Source: Membranipora membranacea (lineage: Eukaryota; Bryozoa; Gymnolaemata; Cheilostomatida; Membraniporidae). Taken from it: 64,000 nt of DNA. A model generated the notes under the pieces. It ran no database searches. It was not told the DNA's origin and worked only from the letters and a program-made list of their open reading frames with translations. Below are positions 22,706 through 34,291 of the stretch, piece after piece. Location of the stretch: the NCBI GenBank assembly GCA_914767715.1, contig OU612071.1, forward strand, positions 28,444,537-28,508,536. Direction: 5' to 3'. The translations under genes and the position numbers were made by a program. Position 1 is the stretch's first letter. Each line of letters begins with the position of its first letter.

Positions 22706-23414
22706 ATCACAGAGTAAGGATATACAGAGAGGACAGTTCAATGATAGTTATAGTGCCTGCGGTTTTTGATTCACTGGGGGAAAATTGTGCACAGCTGGAT
22801 GCCAAAAACTCATTATCTCTTTATGTTATAATGGCATTTTTCTTGCAGACATCCCTACCTTTGATAGGTCATAATTCATTCTGTATTTATCCTAAAGACT
22901 GATTTCCAACTTTGTTGGAATGTCCAACATTCAAGCTATACACCATATTATTGTCATTTTTTGCTAGGATTCATAGGCTAAGAGTAATCCAGGTGTTTAA
23001 AAAATGAGTTTTTCATATAGATTTACATGTGACAATTGATAGACGGCTGGTCATCAAAATTAGGAAATGTCCGTGCGTTGACCTAAGCCCCATGTAAATC
23101 TATATGATAAAACTCATTTTAAAAGCCTGGATCCCTCATAGCCTATGTATCCTAGCAAAAAATGACAATAATATGGTGTATAGCTTGAAGATTGGAAATT
23201 TCAGAAAAGTCGGAAATCAGTCTTTAGGATAAATACAGAATGAATTATGACCTATCAAAGGTGGCTATGTCTCCATGACAAAACTCCACTGTAACTTATA
23301 TTATATTGTGAAATTGGCAGGTGGCCAAATTGATGAATTTCCCCCAGTGGATACAAACCGCAGGCACTATAACGATCATTGAAGTGTCCCCTCTGTTTAT
23401 CCTTACTCTGTGAT
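22706..23414. repeat. Old long palindrome (foldback), about 330-bp arms
   Basis: The left arm starts CACAGAGTAAGGATA and the right arm ends TTATCCTTACTCTGTG. Paired segments include ATAGTGCCTGCGG, TAGGTCATAATTCATTCTG, CACCATATTATTGTCATTTT and CATATAGATTTACATG with their reverse complements. The centre is near 23060. The arms have diverged, strongly around 22790-22850. The arm appears to extend slightly left of the hAT insertion. No coding capacity. Confidence 0.8.
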
Positions 23415-23464
23415 GAGATAATGCCATGCCTCTGGACTGAAGTGATGAGTCGCTGCTGCAGGTG

Positions 23465-23548
23465 ACTGACTGGTGTATCCCTGGTGTATCCCTGGTGTAT
23501 CCCTGGTGTATCCCTGGTGTATCCCTGGTGTATCTCTGGTGTATCCCT
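23465..23548 (+). repeat. 11-bp minisatellite TGGTGTATCCC
   Basis: About seven tandem copies of TGGTGTATCCC, one with TCTC. The minus-strand open frame across it is a by-product. Confidence 0.9.
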
Positions 23549-23679
23549 TTACAATTATTCGATTGTAACCACAGCAGCAAAGTTTAATCTCTGCTGTTGA
23601 TGCTGACTTACAGTTTTCGTGGCATCATTATATATAAAAATTATATACAGCAAAGCAATGATGCATTATAAGTTTGTCC

Positions 23680-23792
23680 CACAGGTCTACTCCAAAACCT
23701 GGGATTTTGGCAATGTTTGACTGCCCCCCTTGAAAATCTCAAGGGGGGCAGTCAAACATTGCCAAAAACCCAGATTTTGGAGTAGACCTGTG
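23680..23792. mobile_element. 113-bp hairpin MITE
   Basis: An almost perfect palindrome with arms of about 52 bp, beginning CACAGGTCTACTCC and ending GGAGTAGACCTGTG, around a loop of about 9 nt (GAAAATCTC). It is flanked by a perfect 8-bp direct repeat GTTTGTCC (23672-23679 and 23793-23800), so it is a mobile insertion, most likely hAT-type. The short age implied by near-perfect arms suggests recent movement. Confidence 0.85.
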
Positions 23793-23800
23793 GTTTGTCC

Positions 23801-26800
23801 TAAGGTAAGAAGGAAGTATACCAACTCTCTAGCTGGAGAAGATGTGCAATTATTAAAGAGAGTCAATTGACAGTCAGGTTGGTTCTTACACAAGCTACTG
23901 CTATATTATATCGTTTATTGGTGGTGGTGTGTAGCTGGGTAATGTCCAGTTAGGTGCAGGCACAGAACTTGATAAGCTGCAACATTTCAATTTGATGGTT
24001 TGTTATGATTCCCACTACTCCAACAGCTGCTGGCAAGGTCAAGTCCCAACCTCCTGTACTAAGCCACTTGGGCTCTTCAACATGTATGTTAGAGTTCAAT
24101 TTGGAAGTGCCGAAGTAGTCCATACTGCCTGTGCAGAAAAGCAACTTATGCTGTCGCCTGTTGGTTTCATTTTCATTTTACTGACTGCCCTCAGACGCAC
24201 TGATTTTAAGGTCGGAGGGGGGGGGGGGTGCTGATTATAACGATACTTGGCATTAGGGTTTATTCTGCTGTGATATAAGAGACTAAATATATTCCTAGTC
24301 TCTGGTGATATACTGTCGCTTGTTTATTTTTGCTACGAAGTTTTGATGTGGTCTATGAGGCCAATGATGGAAATTTTAAAAGCTACTATTCTGGCCGTTT
24401 TTGGAAAACACTAATGGCAGCCTGTCACAGGGTGGTTTGCATATTAAATGCTTCATGGTGTCATTTATCGGTAACCTTGGACCTCATTTCCCTCTGGTGG
24501 TAGCTGGTATTTGTTCATACCCTGCAGAGTATTGATAGCTTGAGAATAGGTCCTTAGTAGGCCAAACTCAAAATAATCCCTCAAACAAGCCTGGTTTTCA
24601 TCAGTTATAGCAAGATGCAACAGCCCTGTTACACCCATGGTTATAGCAAAGATTATAAATACTCATTGGTTATAGTTATCTGTTCCACTATCTCTATGAA
24701 AAACAAAACGAAAAGCCTTTTACCAATGACTATTTATGAGTATTTATGAGTACCTATTTATAATCTTTGCTTTTGTGAGGATTTTTGCATTTATTTCCTT
24801 ATTCTGTGAATAGGCATTGTCAGAAGATACTGGCCATTAGAATGATGCATAACCAAGTTATTGTATAATCATGACATTTTACAGGATAAAACTGGTAGGG
24901 GTCTTCCAACAGCACAGTCAAAGAGTATAAATACAGTTAGAGCAAGAGTATGAACAATCAATGTCTTTTTGTTCCCAAAGATAATATTCTTAGAATATTA
25001 ACCAACTGTATATTTTACTTTCTCACAGGCAGTCAACAGAACATGACAGGAGCTGTGAGGCTGACAGTCTGACAGTTAGATGATGATTTACTTCTCAGCA
25101 AAACATGTCAGGCTAGAACAACAGGTATGTAAATATCGGTGTGGTTTGTTTATTGGATCATTGTCAAACTTTGAAGAGGAACCTTCATTTGATGCTTTCT
25201 GATTTTGCCGTTCATCATTTGGGAACGATCTTATGGTTGAAGTCACCCACACTGGTATGATAGGGGACTAACTCATACTGGGTACTGAGAATAAATGTTA
25301 ACATATAGCCATCTAACACCTACTGCTTTACATTGGCAGAGATGTGGTTTTTCAGTCAGCCGGTAAATTTGTAACGCAGAATGATGCTGTCGATATCGTG
25401 TTTTATGGCTGACTGTGACTAGTTGACAACCACAGCGGCTAAAATGTGGTTATAAATATGAGCAGCTGAGTAATACATGATGGCTTGTTGTGTACTAACC
25501 TCTCATACTTGTTGTGTGGTGTCAGTACAACAGATAATCATTGTGATGATCTGATAATTTACTTTTATAACACAGCCTGATCCTTAATATGACTGCTGCT
25601 TGTCTGAAGATTTCGGCCTTGTCAGTCATTTAGTTAGGTTCTATGGGGTGATAACCTGTTAGGTTAGCTAAAATTTCCATATTGAGATTCAGGTCTTCTT
25701 TGGTAAGAAGGCTCACACAATTCAGCTACAACATGTATTCAACTTTGGGAGCCCTGTCTAGACTCTTCCAAACGTAACACCACTATATATAGCTAGTAGT
25801 ATCATGGCTTGTTTGGATTTCAATGAATGAATGTCTATAATCCCATGAATAGGCTTTGTTACATGTTACATAACTTTCAGCATTTCTTTGTGACATTGAA
25901 GAATAGGTTGTTATGATAGCACTGGAGGAACAAGACAGGGGAGCTGAGGATAGACTAAACTAGTCTGACAGTTAGCTGATGTGTGTTTGGCTCACAGATT
26001 TACTCATAGAGACATGTCAGGTAGGTGACAGTAGGTGTTTGCTGTTTGTTAACTGTATTTGTGCCGGAGTAGTAGCAGTAAACCAGGTGAAGATTTATAA
26101 TTGTGAGTAACAGCCATACTATCTGCTCACATACTTGGCAGTAAGAATATGTCAACAACGACCCAGCAATGAGTTTGTCGGACCCAGCATGGATCTATAT
26201 TAATCCTGATATAAAAAATCTAAGGATGAAAGTCAGAATAATTCTATTCCCAGCAAAATAGTATGACATTATAACCATAACTTGTTGTGAATTACTTCAG
26301 AGTTACCAACTGAGGTTCAGTTGTAGAAAAGTTTCTAATTCTTAGTGCTTGTTGCGATAAAAAAAAACATTCTTTTCATGGTGCTTATGATTGTTACCTT
26401 GGAGATACTAAAGATGGGGCTCACTTATAGAATGTGATCATTGCTGATATAGTACGCCTGCTTGTCTGCAGTATATGATCGTTCACTCATGGTTAGACCT
26501 CTTGTGTTGTTTTGCAAATCTTAGTGCGCATACTTACAAGAGAATTTTGAATATTCACGACTGACAAAACGACTGGCTGTGGGTTCTTTAGTAATAATTA
26601 TGTTCTTTTGTGTATTTTGCTCTGGGAAAGGGGGGGGGGAAGTTCAACTATAGACAGACAGATCAATATCTGATTGTCTGCTATGAGACGCAAAGTTTAG
26701 ACAGCTTTTTAATTTGTTGGTTTTCATAACAGGTGTTTTTGTAATGCCCTCTTGTTTTATTTACAGACACAATTCTCACAGTTCCTCAGTAAGGCACTGC

Positions 26801-27059
26801 TCTTGTCACTAGATTTTGTTTCGAAATACTTGTGAAATTGTTCCCATCTGTATTGAAAGAAGAAAACTTTTCAAATTCTAAGCCCATCAGTTGCCAAGTC
26901 GAATTTTGGAACTCAAACAAGATGTGTATCATTGATAAGATGGTATTCTTGATGCGATATATTAAATCTATATCCTGTCCATATATCATATATGTCTTGT
27001 TTTTACAGTGAAGCTTATCTATCTGAGTTAGAGGAATCATCAGCAGTCTGTAGTGACTT
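23801..27059. other. Long non-coding interval
   Basis: No supported coding exon over about 3.2 kb. It holds a poly-G run near 24218-24228 and another near 26630-26639, an inverted pair AGCAAAGATTATAAATA / TATTTATAATCTTTGC (24647-24772) that may be a small MITE, and two related exon-like segments near 25030-25122 and 25930-26021. This may include distal 3' sequence of the lectin gene, but that is not shown. Confidence 0.45.
24647..24772. repeat. Possible small MITE with AT-rich inverted ends
   Basis: The ends GCAAAGATTATAAATACTC and its near reverse complement at 24750-24772 pair, with an inner pair around ATTGGTTAT / ACCAATGAC. A single matching end (AGCAAAGATTATAAATACT) recurs at about 48431, which supports a repeat family. 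No clear target duplication was seen. Confidence 0.4.
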
Positions 27060-27071
27060 ATTCTCACACAA

Positions 27072-27335
27072 AGCTACCAGCCAATCACAGCACAGTATAC
27101 TATCAGCAAATCACAGCGCAGTATACTACTTACCAATCACAGCACAGTATACTACCTACCAATCACAGCACAGTGTATTACCAGCCTACCACAGCGCAGT
27201 ATACTACCAGCCAATCACAGAACAGCATACTACCACCCAATCACAGCGCAATTTACTACCTACCAATCAGAGCGCAGTATACTACCAGCCAATCATAGAA
27301 CAGTATACTACCACCCACTCACAGCACAGTATACT
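27072..27335 (+). repeat. 26-bp minisatellite, about ten copies
   Basis: Units resemble CCAATCACAGCGCAGTATAC followed by TACCAG, with a period of 26 bp and moderate divergence. Since 26 is not a multiple of three, all three frames are open for long stretches and give similar repeated peptides; these ORFs are artefacts of the repeat. Confidence 0.9.
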
Positions 27336-27679
27336 GGTGTCATGGTGAGTTATGAACATTTCTACATCCTCCTAACTGAGCCTCACATCAAGATGGCACT
27401 ATAAGGGTATGTCTCTTTGATTGTAAGGGTTATTTTGGTCTGTCCATATTTGCTCAAGCATAATTCAAATTCTTACCTTATATTAAATACTTCTGAAGGT
27501 ACTCCCACTACATGAATTTATCTCTGCTCTATCGACCAACGACATACATATAATGGTACAAAATGTGAGCAGAATGCCTAAGCCGGTATAGTTCAAACTT
27601 AAGGGCAGTTTTTAGCTACAAACAGGAAGGTACTCAGAAACTTGTTGTATATATTTCTACTAATAATGAAGTCACCACC

Positions 27680-29196
27680 ACACCCATCATCATTGACTTT
27701 GCATATTCTGCTGTATCCTGTATACCTGAAACGTATGAGCAGGCAGTCAAAAGCCCTGACTCAGAATACTCGTGAGCAGCTATGGACAAGGAAATGGAGA
27801 CAATCACACAACATGAAACTTGGGACGTAAAACCACTACCTGATGGACGATCTGAAACCAAGGGTAGATGGATATACACAATCAAACAAGGCAAAGATGC
27901 CAATGAAACCCAATTAAAGGCCAGTATGTAGCCAAAGGCTTCACACAAGTCCATGGTATCGATTAATATGACACATACTCACCCATGACACGTCTCACAT
28001 CTATTCAGAGCACTGTTACAGGAAGCTGCTAATGACAACATGGTCATACATCAACTTGATGCGAAAGGTTCCTAACTCAACGCTCCTATCCATACCGATA
28101 TATATCTACAACAGCCGCCTGGATATGAACAATCACATCACAACAAAGGCTAACCTGCCACTTGAAGAAGTCACTATACGGACTCAAGCAATCTGGTCGC
28201 AATTGGCACCAAACCCTCACAGATTTCCTGAAATCTGAAAACTTCATACCCAACGACAATTTTCCACGTGTGTACAAGTCCACACATGCTGATGATCCAA
28301 CTCACATACTATTCTGGATTGATGATATTTTCATTGCCAGTAAGTCGACCGCAGCCATGACCGATATCAAACAGGAACTAGACCAAAGATTCCGCATGGA
28401 CAACCGCGGTGAACATAACTGGTTTCTTGGTATCGAATTCACCCGTCATGATGGTAGTAACTACCAAATGTCTCAGAGACGCTACACTGAAGTGATCCTG
28501 AAAGGATTTGGTATGTCTGACTATAGACCCGTCAAGACCCCAGCTGTCAGAAATCTCACAGTAACCAAAGCTACAGACGCCGAACATGAAGAGGTGAAAG
28601 ACTATCCCTACCGCCGTCTAGTAGGAAGTCTTATTTACCTCGACCCCACAAGACCCGACATAATCGCCGCAGAGTTCTCAGATATCTCAGGGAGCACTTG
28701 ATCATTCTTTCATGTTCTCACCCACTGATGGAGAACTCACTGTTTATTGTGATGCCGACTGGACAGGTGACTGTGAAGATCGTGGATCAACAACAGGATA
28801 CATATTCACACTCGCTAAAGGTGCTGGTACACCAATCCGTTGGAAACCCCGTAAACAAACCACAGTAGCACTATCCTCAACTGAGGCTGAGTATATGGCA
28901 CTATCTGATGCGACTAAGGATATCATCTTTCTCCGTTCGTTCTGTGAATCCCACGACATGATAAAACCAACAACCAACGTCATATACAATGACAATCGGA
29001 GCGCACTCTCCCTTAGTAAAGGCAATCCCGTCTCGTACAATCGAACCAAACATATCGAAATACGCCACCACTTTATACATGAGCAGAAACACATTGAATT
29101 TCAATACATAAACACTGTAATGAATCCCGCAGACTGTCTAATAAAACCGACGATATGTTCGTTGGTCCGTATCGTATTCATGATTGAGGGGGTGTG
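27680..29196 (+). pseudogene. Ty1/copia retrotransposon: RT and RNase H remnant
   Basis: On the plus strand the copia reverse transcriptase can be followed through several frames: IPETYEQAVKSPDSE, KEMETITQHETWDV, GRWIYTIKQGKDAN, YVAKGFTQVHGID, IYLQQPPGYEQ, then in one frame (from 28162) KKSLYGLKQSGRNWH, FWIDDIFIASK (the catalytic box, with ID in place of VD) and YRRLVGSLIYL. The next frame (28712-29197) is RNase H: YCDADWTGDCEDRGSTTGY, ALSSTEAEYMALSDA and NRTKHIEIRHHFIHEQ. Stops and frameshifts between 27780 and 28160 and near 28700 break the polyprotein. Gag, protease and integrase are absent. The product copied the element's RNA inside virus-like particles; this copy is dead. Confidence 0.9.
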
Positions 29197-29510
29197 ATAA
29201 GATTTAAATAATAGCAACCACAAATCCTGTCATAGGACTCTAGAGTTATCTCCCCGTTAACAGTAGTAGGACAACTCTTATTAACCCGTGCCTCATCATA
29301 GTTTTAGTTTACACTCTATATCTTTTTTGTGTTCTTACAAATAGTAGAAAACCTTGACATGATACATACAAATAGATAAGATTTATAGTGTTTGTTCAAA
29401 CTCCGTTATTGGTTTATACTTCCTTCTGGTTCTGGCTTCTGAGATGTTAACATTAAAATACCTGTTCCTCCAATTATATTTCCTGATTATTCCACTATAC
29501 ACCTGATATG
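29190..29510 (+). mobile_element. Probable 3' LTR of the copia element
   Basis: A purine tract GAGGGGG directly follows the RNase H end, and the sequence after it begins TGTGATAAGATTTAA, as expected for a polypurine tract followed by an LTR starting with TG. The right end is not certain and no 5' LTR is in the window, so the LTR call is inference from position. Confidence 0.45.
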
Positions 29511-29530
29511 GCACACTCCCAATCAACACA

Positions 29531-29602
29531 GGGTGGCCTAGTGGTTAGGATTCAAGTTTCTCATTGTGAGGGTTGTGGGTTCAAATACCAGTCACCATCC
29601 AT
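29531..29602 (+). repeat. tRNA-Glu-like sequence, probable SINE head
   Basis: GGCCTAGTGGTTAGGATTC is nearly identical to the D arm of animal tRNA-Glu, TTTCTCATTG fits an anticodon loop with CTC, and GGTTCAAATACC is a B box with two departures. The acceptor ends do not pair well. It is followed by AGACCTGCCAACCCC and repetitive sequence with GTGAAAACTG twice, consistent with a SINE body. It is not an intact tRNA. Confidence 0.6.
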
Positions 29603-30230
29603 GCCAGACCTGCCAACCCCTGAGGGGGGAATTGGAGTGAGAATCGGAAAAGGGGAAAAAATTGCACGTGAAAACTGCTGTAAGGGACAAAAATCGCGCG
29701 TGAAAACTGGTCTTCGGGGTTAAATATGAAGCCTCTAGTGCATGGTATAGGCCAACAAATTATGCTAGGCTGCCACATTTGAGCATGTTAAGTTGCTGCC
29801 TGAAAGTGAATTCTGCACTGTCATGTGAGTTAATTGGTACCAACAGTAACTGGCGGGTTTGTAACACAACATGGTATGTAGAGCGAGGGTTATGATGGTA
29901 AGGTGGAGAGTGGAGATGCAGCTCTAGACGGCTGATCAGATATGATATATTGAATGGTGATACATAAACATTTGAGACATCAAATAGTACTAAACTTTAG
30001 TAACAAAAACACTTTTTCTTTGTTACATGGATATTTGTTTACAATCACAATACCTAACTGTAGGAGTAGGAATGCCGTAATATTATATTCTATTGTACTG
30101 TACACACTGTGTCTCACATACATACCGTATCATGTTGTTTTGCTAATGTTACTTTACTCTACTGTGTAAATTATTCTACTTAAAACAAATTCAGAATTCT
30201 GAAATCAATCTTGTAGCAGAGAGACTAGCA
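29603..30230. other. No gene seen; SINE body and AT-rich sequence
   Basis: The first 120 bp look like the body of the tRNA-Glu-like repeat. The remainder is AT-rich with no supported exon. Confidence 0.4.
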
Positions 30231-30235
30231 TGTTA

Positions 30236-32783
30236 CAGGGGCGGATTTTCAGAATATTCAATAGGGGTCTTGACCAGGAATTTTAGTGTTTCTCTGAGGT
30301 GCGAAGCGCCTCAGCCGAGGGCGCGTAGCGCCCGAGCCAACCCAGCTGGGGGTTTGGGAGGGCGCTGTAAGCCCCCCGACGGGGTCCGGGGCGGAGCCCC
30401 GGCCGCCAAGGCTTTTTAGGGTGTAATTTGGGCTCAGGAGGGGTATTTCGGACATTATCAGCTAAGCTATGCCACACTGGCAAATGGTCAACAAAACACA
30501 GACATACCTAAATCGTCAATAAGTGTTGTGTAGTCAAATCAGCTGGGGGGTTTGGCCGCTGAAGAATTCAACATATTTCAGAGCTCTAGATTTTAATGTA
30601 AGCGTGGTAAAGCTACATACCTGATGATTGATATACATGAGACATATGATGAGATTGTGATACTTTTAATATAGGATAATACTTTCCATCGATCTCCAAA
30701 ACAAAAGAAAACATGAATTAATATTGATGCCAGAAATGTTGGTATGATTAGCATGACAGGTGCCACTACTCCGCTAGTGGATTAAGCAGGAGTAACCTCC
30801 TTCTCTTCTTTGCTATAAATGAATTTACGAGAGTTTTGCCATCGAGGCTCTGAAGAATGTCCCTGTGTTTATAACCTAGCACAAAAGTTGTTGACCCTTC
30901 GTCAGCTTTTCCTGAATTGAATTCTTTTGACCGCTAAATACACCCTCGAACGACTCCATGCGAGTCTGAAAATATATCAGCATTGTAAGTTCCAGCAACT
31001 TACATTAGTACTGTAAACACTATGTTACTTCCTGCTATGGGTACCAGTGCGAAATATGGTCATTGGGGCAAAATACATGCAGTTTTGTAACTATGTCTAC
31101 TCATAGAAATTGTTATAGTAAAATTTGTAATGTGAGGACTCACCACACAATGGAAATGACTTCTGTTACTGTCCGAGGTGTGCAGCTTTATTCTATCAGA
31201 GAATTTCTTCCAGTTATTAAAGAGCTTGTTTACTAACTGTTCAGGTTTACGTCCTCTGTCATCTCCTTGTGTTGGAAATAGGCGACAAGGGACACAGTAT
31301 ACCCCATCATCCTTCTTACTGTAGGCTAGAAACGGATAGGTTTTAAGTTTATCCACAGAACACCTTCTCTTCGTAACCCCACGGCTGTTTCTACTCTCCG
31401 TGAATTCCCGATCTGGGAACTGATAACTGTAAAATATTAGAATATGATATAATATATGATGGTCACTATATGTGGTGTGTTACAATTTTCATGCTAAAGA
31501 CTGACTTTCACAAGTATGCTTACTCTTCCATGATCTGGGCGGTTATCAAAGTTTGGTCATAAAGGTTTGTCACTGGCCAAAAACAAAACTATGTCTGCAA
31601 TCATATCACGTTGACCATACCTGGCATCATAATACGGCTTGTTCTTTATGAAGCTATACTTTAGGGCAGGTTCAGATTTGGATGTGATGGATGTTATATC
31701 ATTGGTGTCAGATTCAGCGGTGTCTGCTGATGTACCCTCCAGTGGTTCCTCTACTATTTCCTCAATCTGCAGGACAGCCACATGGACACTGCCACCTTTG
31801 TCTGTTTCATCTATCATACAAAGAAAGATTAGATAGAAAGCTATAATATATTGTGAATGGTGATCGCCTCTGACTGAGAATGTCGGCCCATGTAAAGCAA
31901 ACTATTCTTTGCTTGAGCATTTCAGCTGAGCTGGCTTGGTATGATCTGTAAAAGGACTCCATCAGGCAATTTACAATCAAAGTATGTAGTGAAGTATATA
32001 GAACATGCAGGAACATGCAATCAAGCAGCAGCATACTTTGTAACTACTTTTACCTGATCTTTCTGCTATGGTAGCTGAGCTATATAATGGATATGATGTT
32101 ATGATCCATGTTATGAGGCATGAGACAGGTGTAAAGCAAGGATAACCAAGAATCATAGTTAGTAGAGCTCTTTCAATTATGCATTAAATCAGAGGATTGA
32201 ATAGAACAGTTTACAGTCTCTATTTAGTTTTTTTAGGAAGAGGATGATAGTAGTCTTAGTAACTGTAGTTTAGTAGCTTGATGATGTAGCAAATGATCTA
32301 TTGCTGTGATGATGCTATGATCAGGCTTTTAGATCTATCTTATGCTAACTTTCTGTCAACCAACAATACAGATGACCTTAAACACATATTTGGTATCAGA
32401 AGATCCCAGTAACATACCTTGTGAAGAAGTTTAATAAAGTCTTTTGCTTCTTTCTCTGTGGTTCAGACATGGCTCCCAAGTCTGGATGGCTCTAGAAGAA
32501 GTTAACCTTGACCTGGGCTTGACCTAATAAATCTAGACAAGAGTAGCTTCAAATCTTTCAGTTTTGGTAGACCAGTTCAATAGAGCCCTGGATTCTTTGA
32601 GGATTACTGGCTATACAATTGCTTCCTGTTAGTTGCTAGGAAACATTGGAAAAACCCACACTAAATTATAAACAAATCACTCGAGCAGTTGCAAGCAATG
32701 TGAAAACATGGAAAAAATTGTTTTTTTTTACAAATGAATATGGGGTCGTGGGACCCATGCGACCATAGCAAAATCCGCCCCTG
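30236..32783. mobile_element. hAT-type element, 2.5 kb, with truncated transposase gene
   Basis: Perfect 14-bp terminal inverted repeats CAGGGGCGGATTTT and AAAATCCGCCCCTG bound the element. The flanks share only TGTTA (30231-30235 and 32784-32788), a 5-bp duplication shorter than the usual 8 bp for hAT. Near the left end lies a GC-rich block of small palindromes (GCGCGTAGCGCC, CGGGGCGGAGCCCCGG). Inside, on the minus strand, are two exons of a ZMYM/TTF-type transposase N-terminus (31561-31817 and about 31060-31430), but no catalytic or dimerisation domain. The copy is therefore non-autonomous. Confidence 0.85.
31060..31817 (-). pseudogene. hAT transposase N-terminus with TTF/ZMYM-type zinc finger
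   Basis: The upstream exon (31557-31817) is acidic, with IVEEPLEGTSADTAESD and ends KPYYDARYGQRDMIADIV. The downstream exon begins near 31430 with FPDREFTESRN and continues VDKLKTYPFLAYSKKDDGV, then YCVPCRLFPTQGDDRG, with the Cys-x-x-Cys of a TTF-type finger, and KLFNNWKKFSDRIKLHTSD. TTF fingers are the DNA-binding N-terminal domains of hAT transposases and ZMYM1-like host genes. The frame ends shortly after SHFHCVV and no DDE or hAT dimerisation region follows. Lying wholly between hAT inverted repeats, it is the relic of the element's own gene rather than a host gene. Confidence 0.7.
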
Positions 32784-34291
32784 TGTTATATATCACCAAA
32801 GTAAGCTTATAGTTCATTGGCCCCTGAACATAGTGCTAGCCAATTATAGTCTTAGAGAGCTTGGCTCACTAAAGAGTTAGACCGGAAATCAACGTACCAA
32901 AACATAAACAAACTTGAGAGATACAAGGAAATAATGTCAGATTGGCAAAACAAATTTTTTAAGCAGCAGAGGAGAGAAGATTTTGAAGCAGGTGAGAGGG
33001 GGAAAGTCGTGAGACAAGCGTGAGATTCGTGAGAAAAGGGGCAAAATCGTGAGACTCACGTCAAAGCCGTGAGACTTGGCAGGTCTGATCCATGCTGCTA
33101 ATGAAGGCGAGCTCTTCATACATTAACCTAGCTTGCTCACCCTTAAAAGGGCGTACTAAATAGTCTATCTAGTAGCCTAATAAATCACATGAACTAGAAA
33201 ATTAGTAGAAGATGAACACATAGCACTTGCCGCTAGAGCTCAATCTTTTGTTGAGCACATGTATAAAAGGATACAAGTTATGTTGGTGCGGCATAAATAA
33301 ACTTTGGCCACACCTACAATGGGAAGGAGGAGACAGTTTGAAAGGGCATAAAAAGAATGTTTGGTAAAACTGTGTGTTTTAGGCCATGAATTGCACTTTC
33401 TGTGTTTAAGCTTAAATACATACTAATCCATTCGCCTTTTGCCGACTTTCTTTATTATTTTGATTCTCGATAAAAAAAAGTCTAGGGAAGGTTTAAAGTA
33501 TTATTTTAATACCTATCTTAGCTTGTAGTCATTGAAGTCATCATTAAGATTGGTGAATATCAACCTTTTGACGTTGGTTATTTTCCACAAACAAGACATA
33601 ATAGGGAACATGAAAGCCAAGCCACAAATACTAGCTAGAACAAGTGAAATTTCTGTACGTTTCCTGAATATTTTATTTACTGATGATCATGACAGTTGAT
33701 GATAACAAAATGAGACAATGCAGTTGATAGTAACATAATGATCAATAGGTTGATAATAACATAATGACACAATGCAGTTGATAATAACATAATGTCACAA
33801 TCGGTTGATAATAACATAATGACACAATGCAGTAGATAATAACATAATGACACAATCAGTCACACCCGCACAGTACCATATTACATCAGGTCACATAAGT
33901 CCTATGTAATAACACAACACAACGATGTCATAAGAAAGGACAGGCACTTTTTAAGCCCTTAGTATGCCCTCATGACAAAATTGCAAAGAAGAAATTCTTG
34001 TAGTAAGGATGTGCATGATATTGTACGTAAATGTTTCAAGCTGGCATGCCTCTGAGTCAGGTCCCTGGAATTTAGTTGGCGGTGCATTGGAACTACCATC
34101 AAAGGTTTTACATAAACGACAAATAGTTTTCTAAAACTTTTAAGCCTATGTCTTAAAACAAATTTGACACGCTCGCGAGCATTTGAAAAGAAAAAATTCT
34201 GCTTCCGTACTTTTGGATATTTAAGGACATCTGACTATTTATCCTGTTTGCTTTCACTTATCATACATTGCCAATATGTAAACAAATCAAT
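32784..34291. other. Non-coding, with two short repeat blocks
   Basis: No supported exon. The block 32990-33080 is built from repeated CGTGAGA units and ends in GGCAGGTCTGATCCATG, which resembles in reverse complement the CCATGCCAGACCTGCC following the repeat at 29531. A separate minisatellite lies at 33699-33865. Confidence 0.5.
33699..33865 (+). repeat. 27-28-bp minisatellite, about six copies
   Basis: Units of the form TTGATAATAACATAATGACA plus CAATGCAG recur with small differences. No coding. Confidence 0.85.

Noticed and set aside
26992-27348. Two overlapping ORFs with Tyr-Tyr-Gln-Pro repeats
   Set aside because: A 26-bp minisatellite explains them; the frame rotates from unit to unit and no signal or domain is present.
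31060-31817. Host ZMYM1-like gene
   Set aside because: The exons lie wholly between hAT inverted repeats and lack all downstream domains; a transposase relic is simpler.
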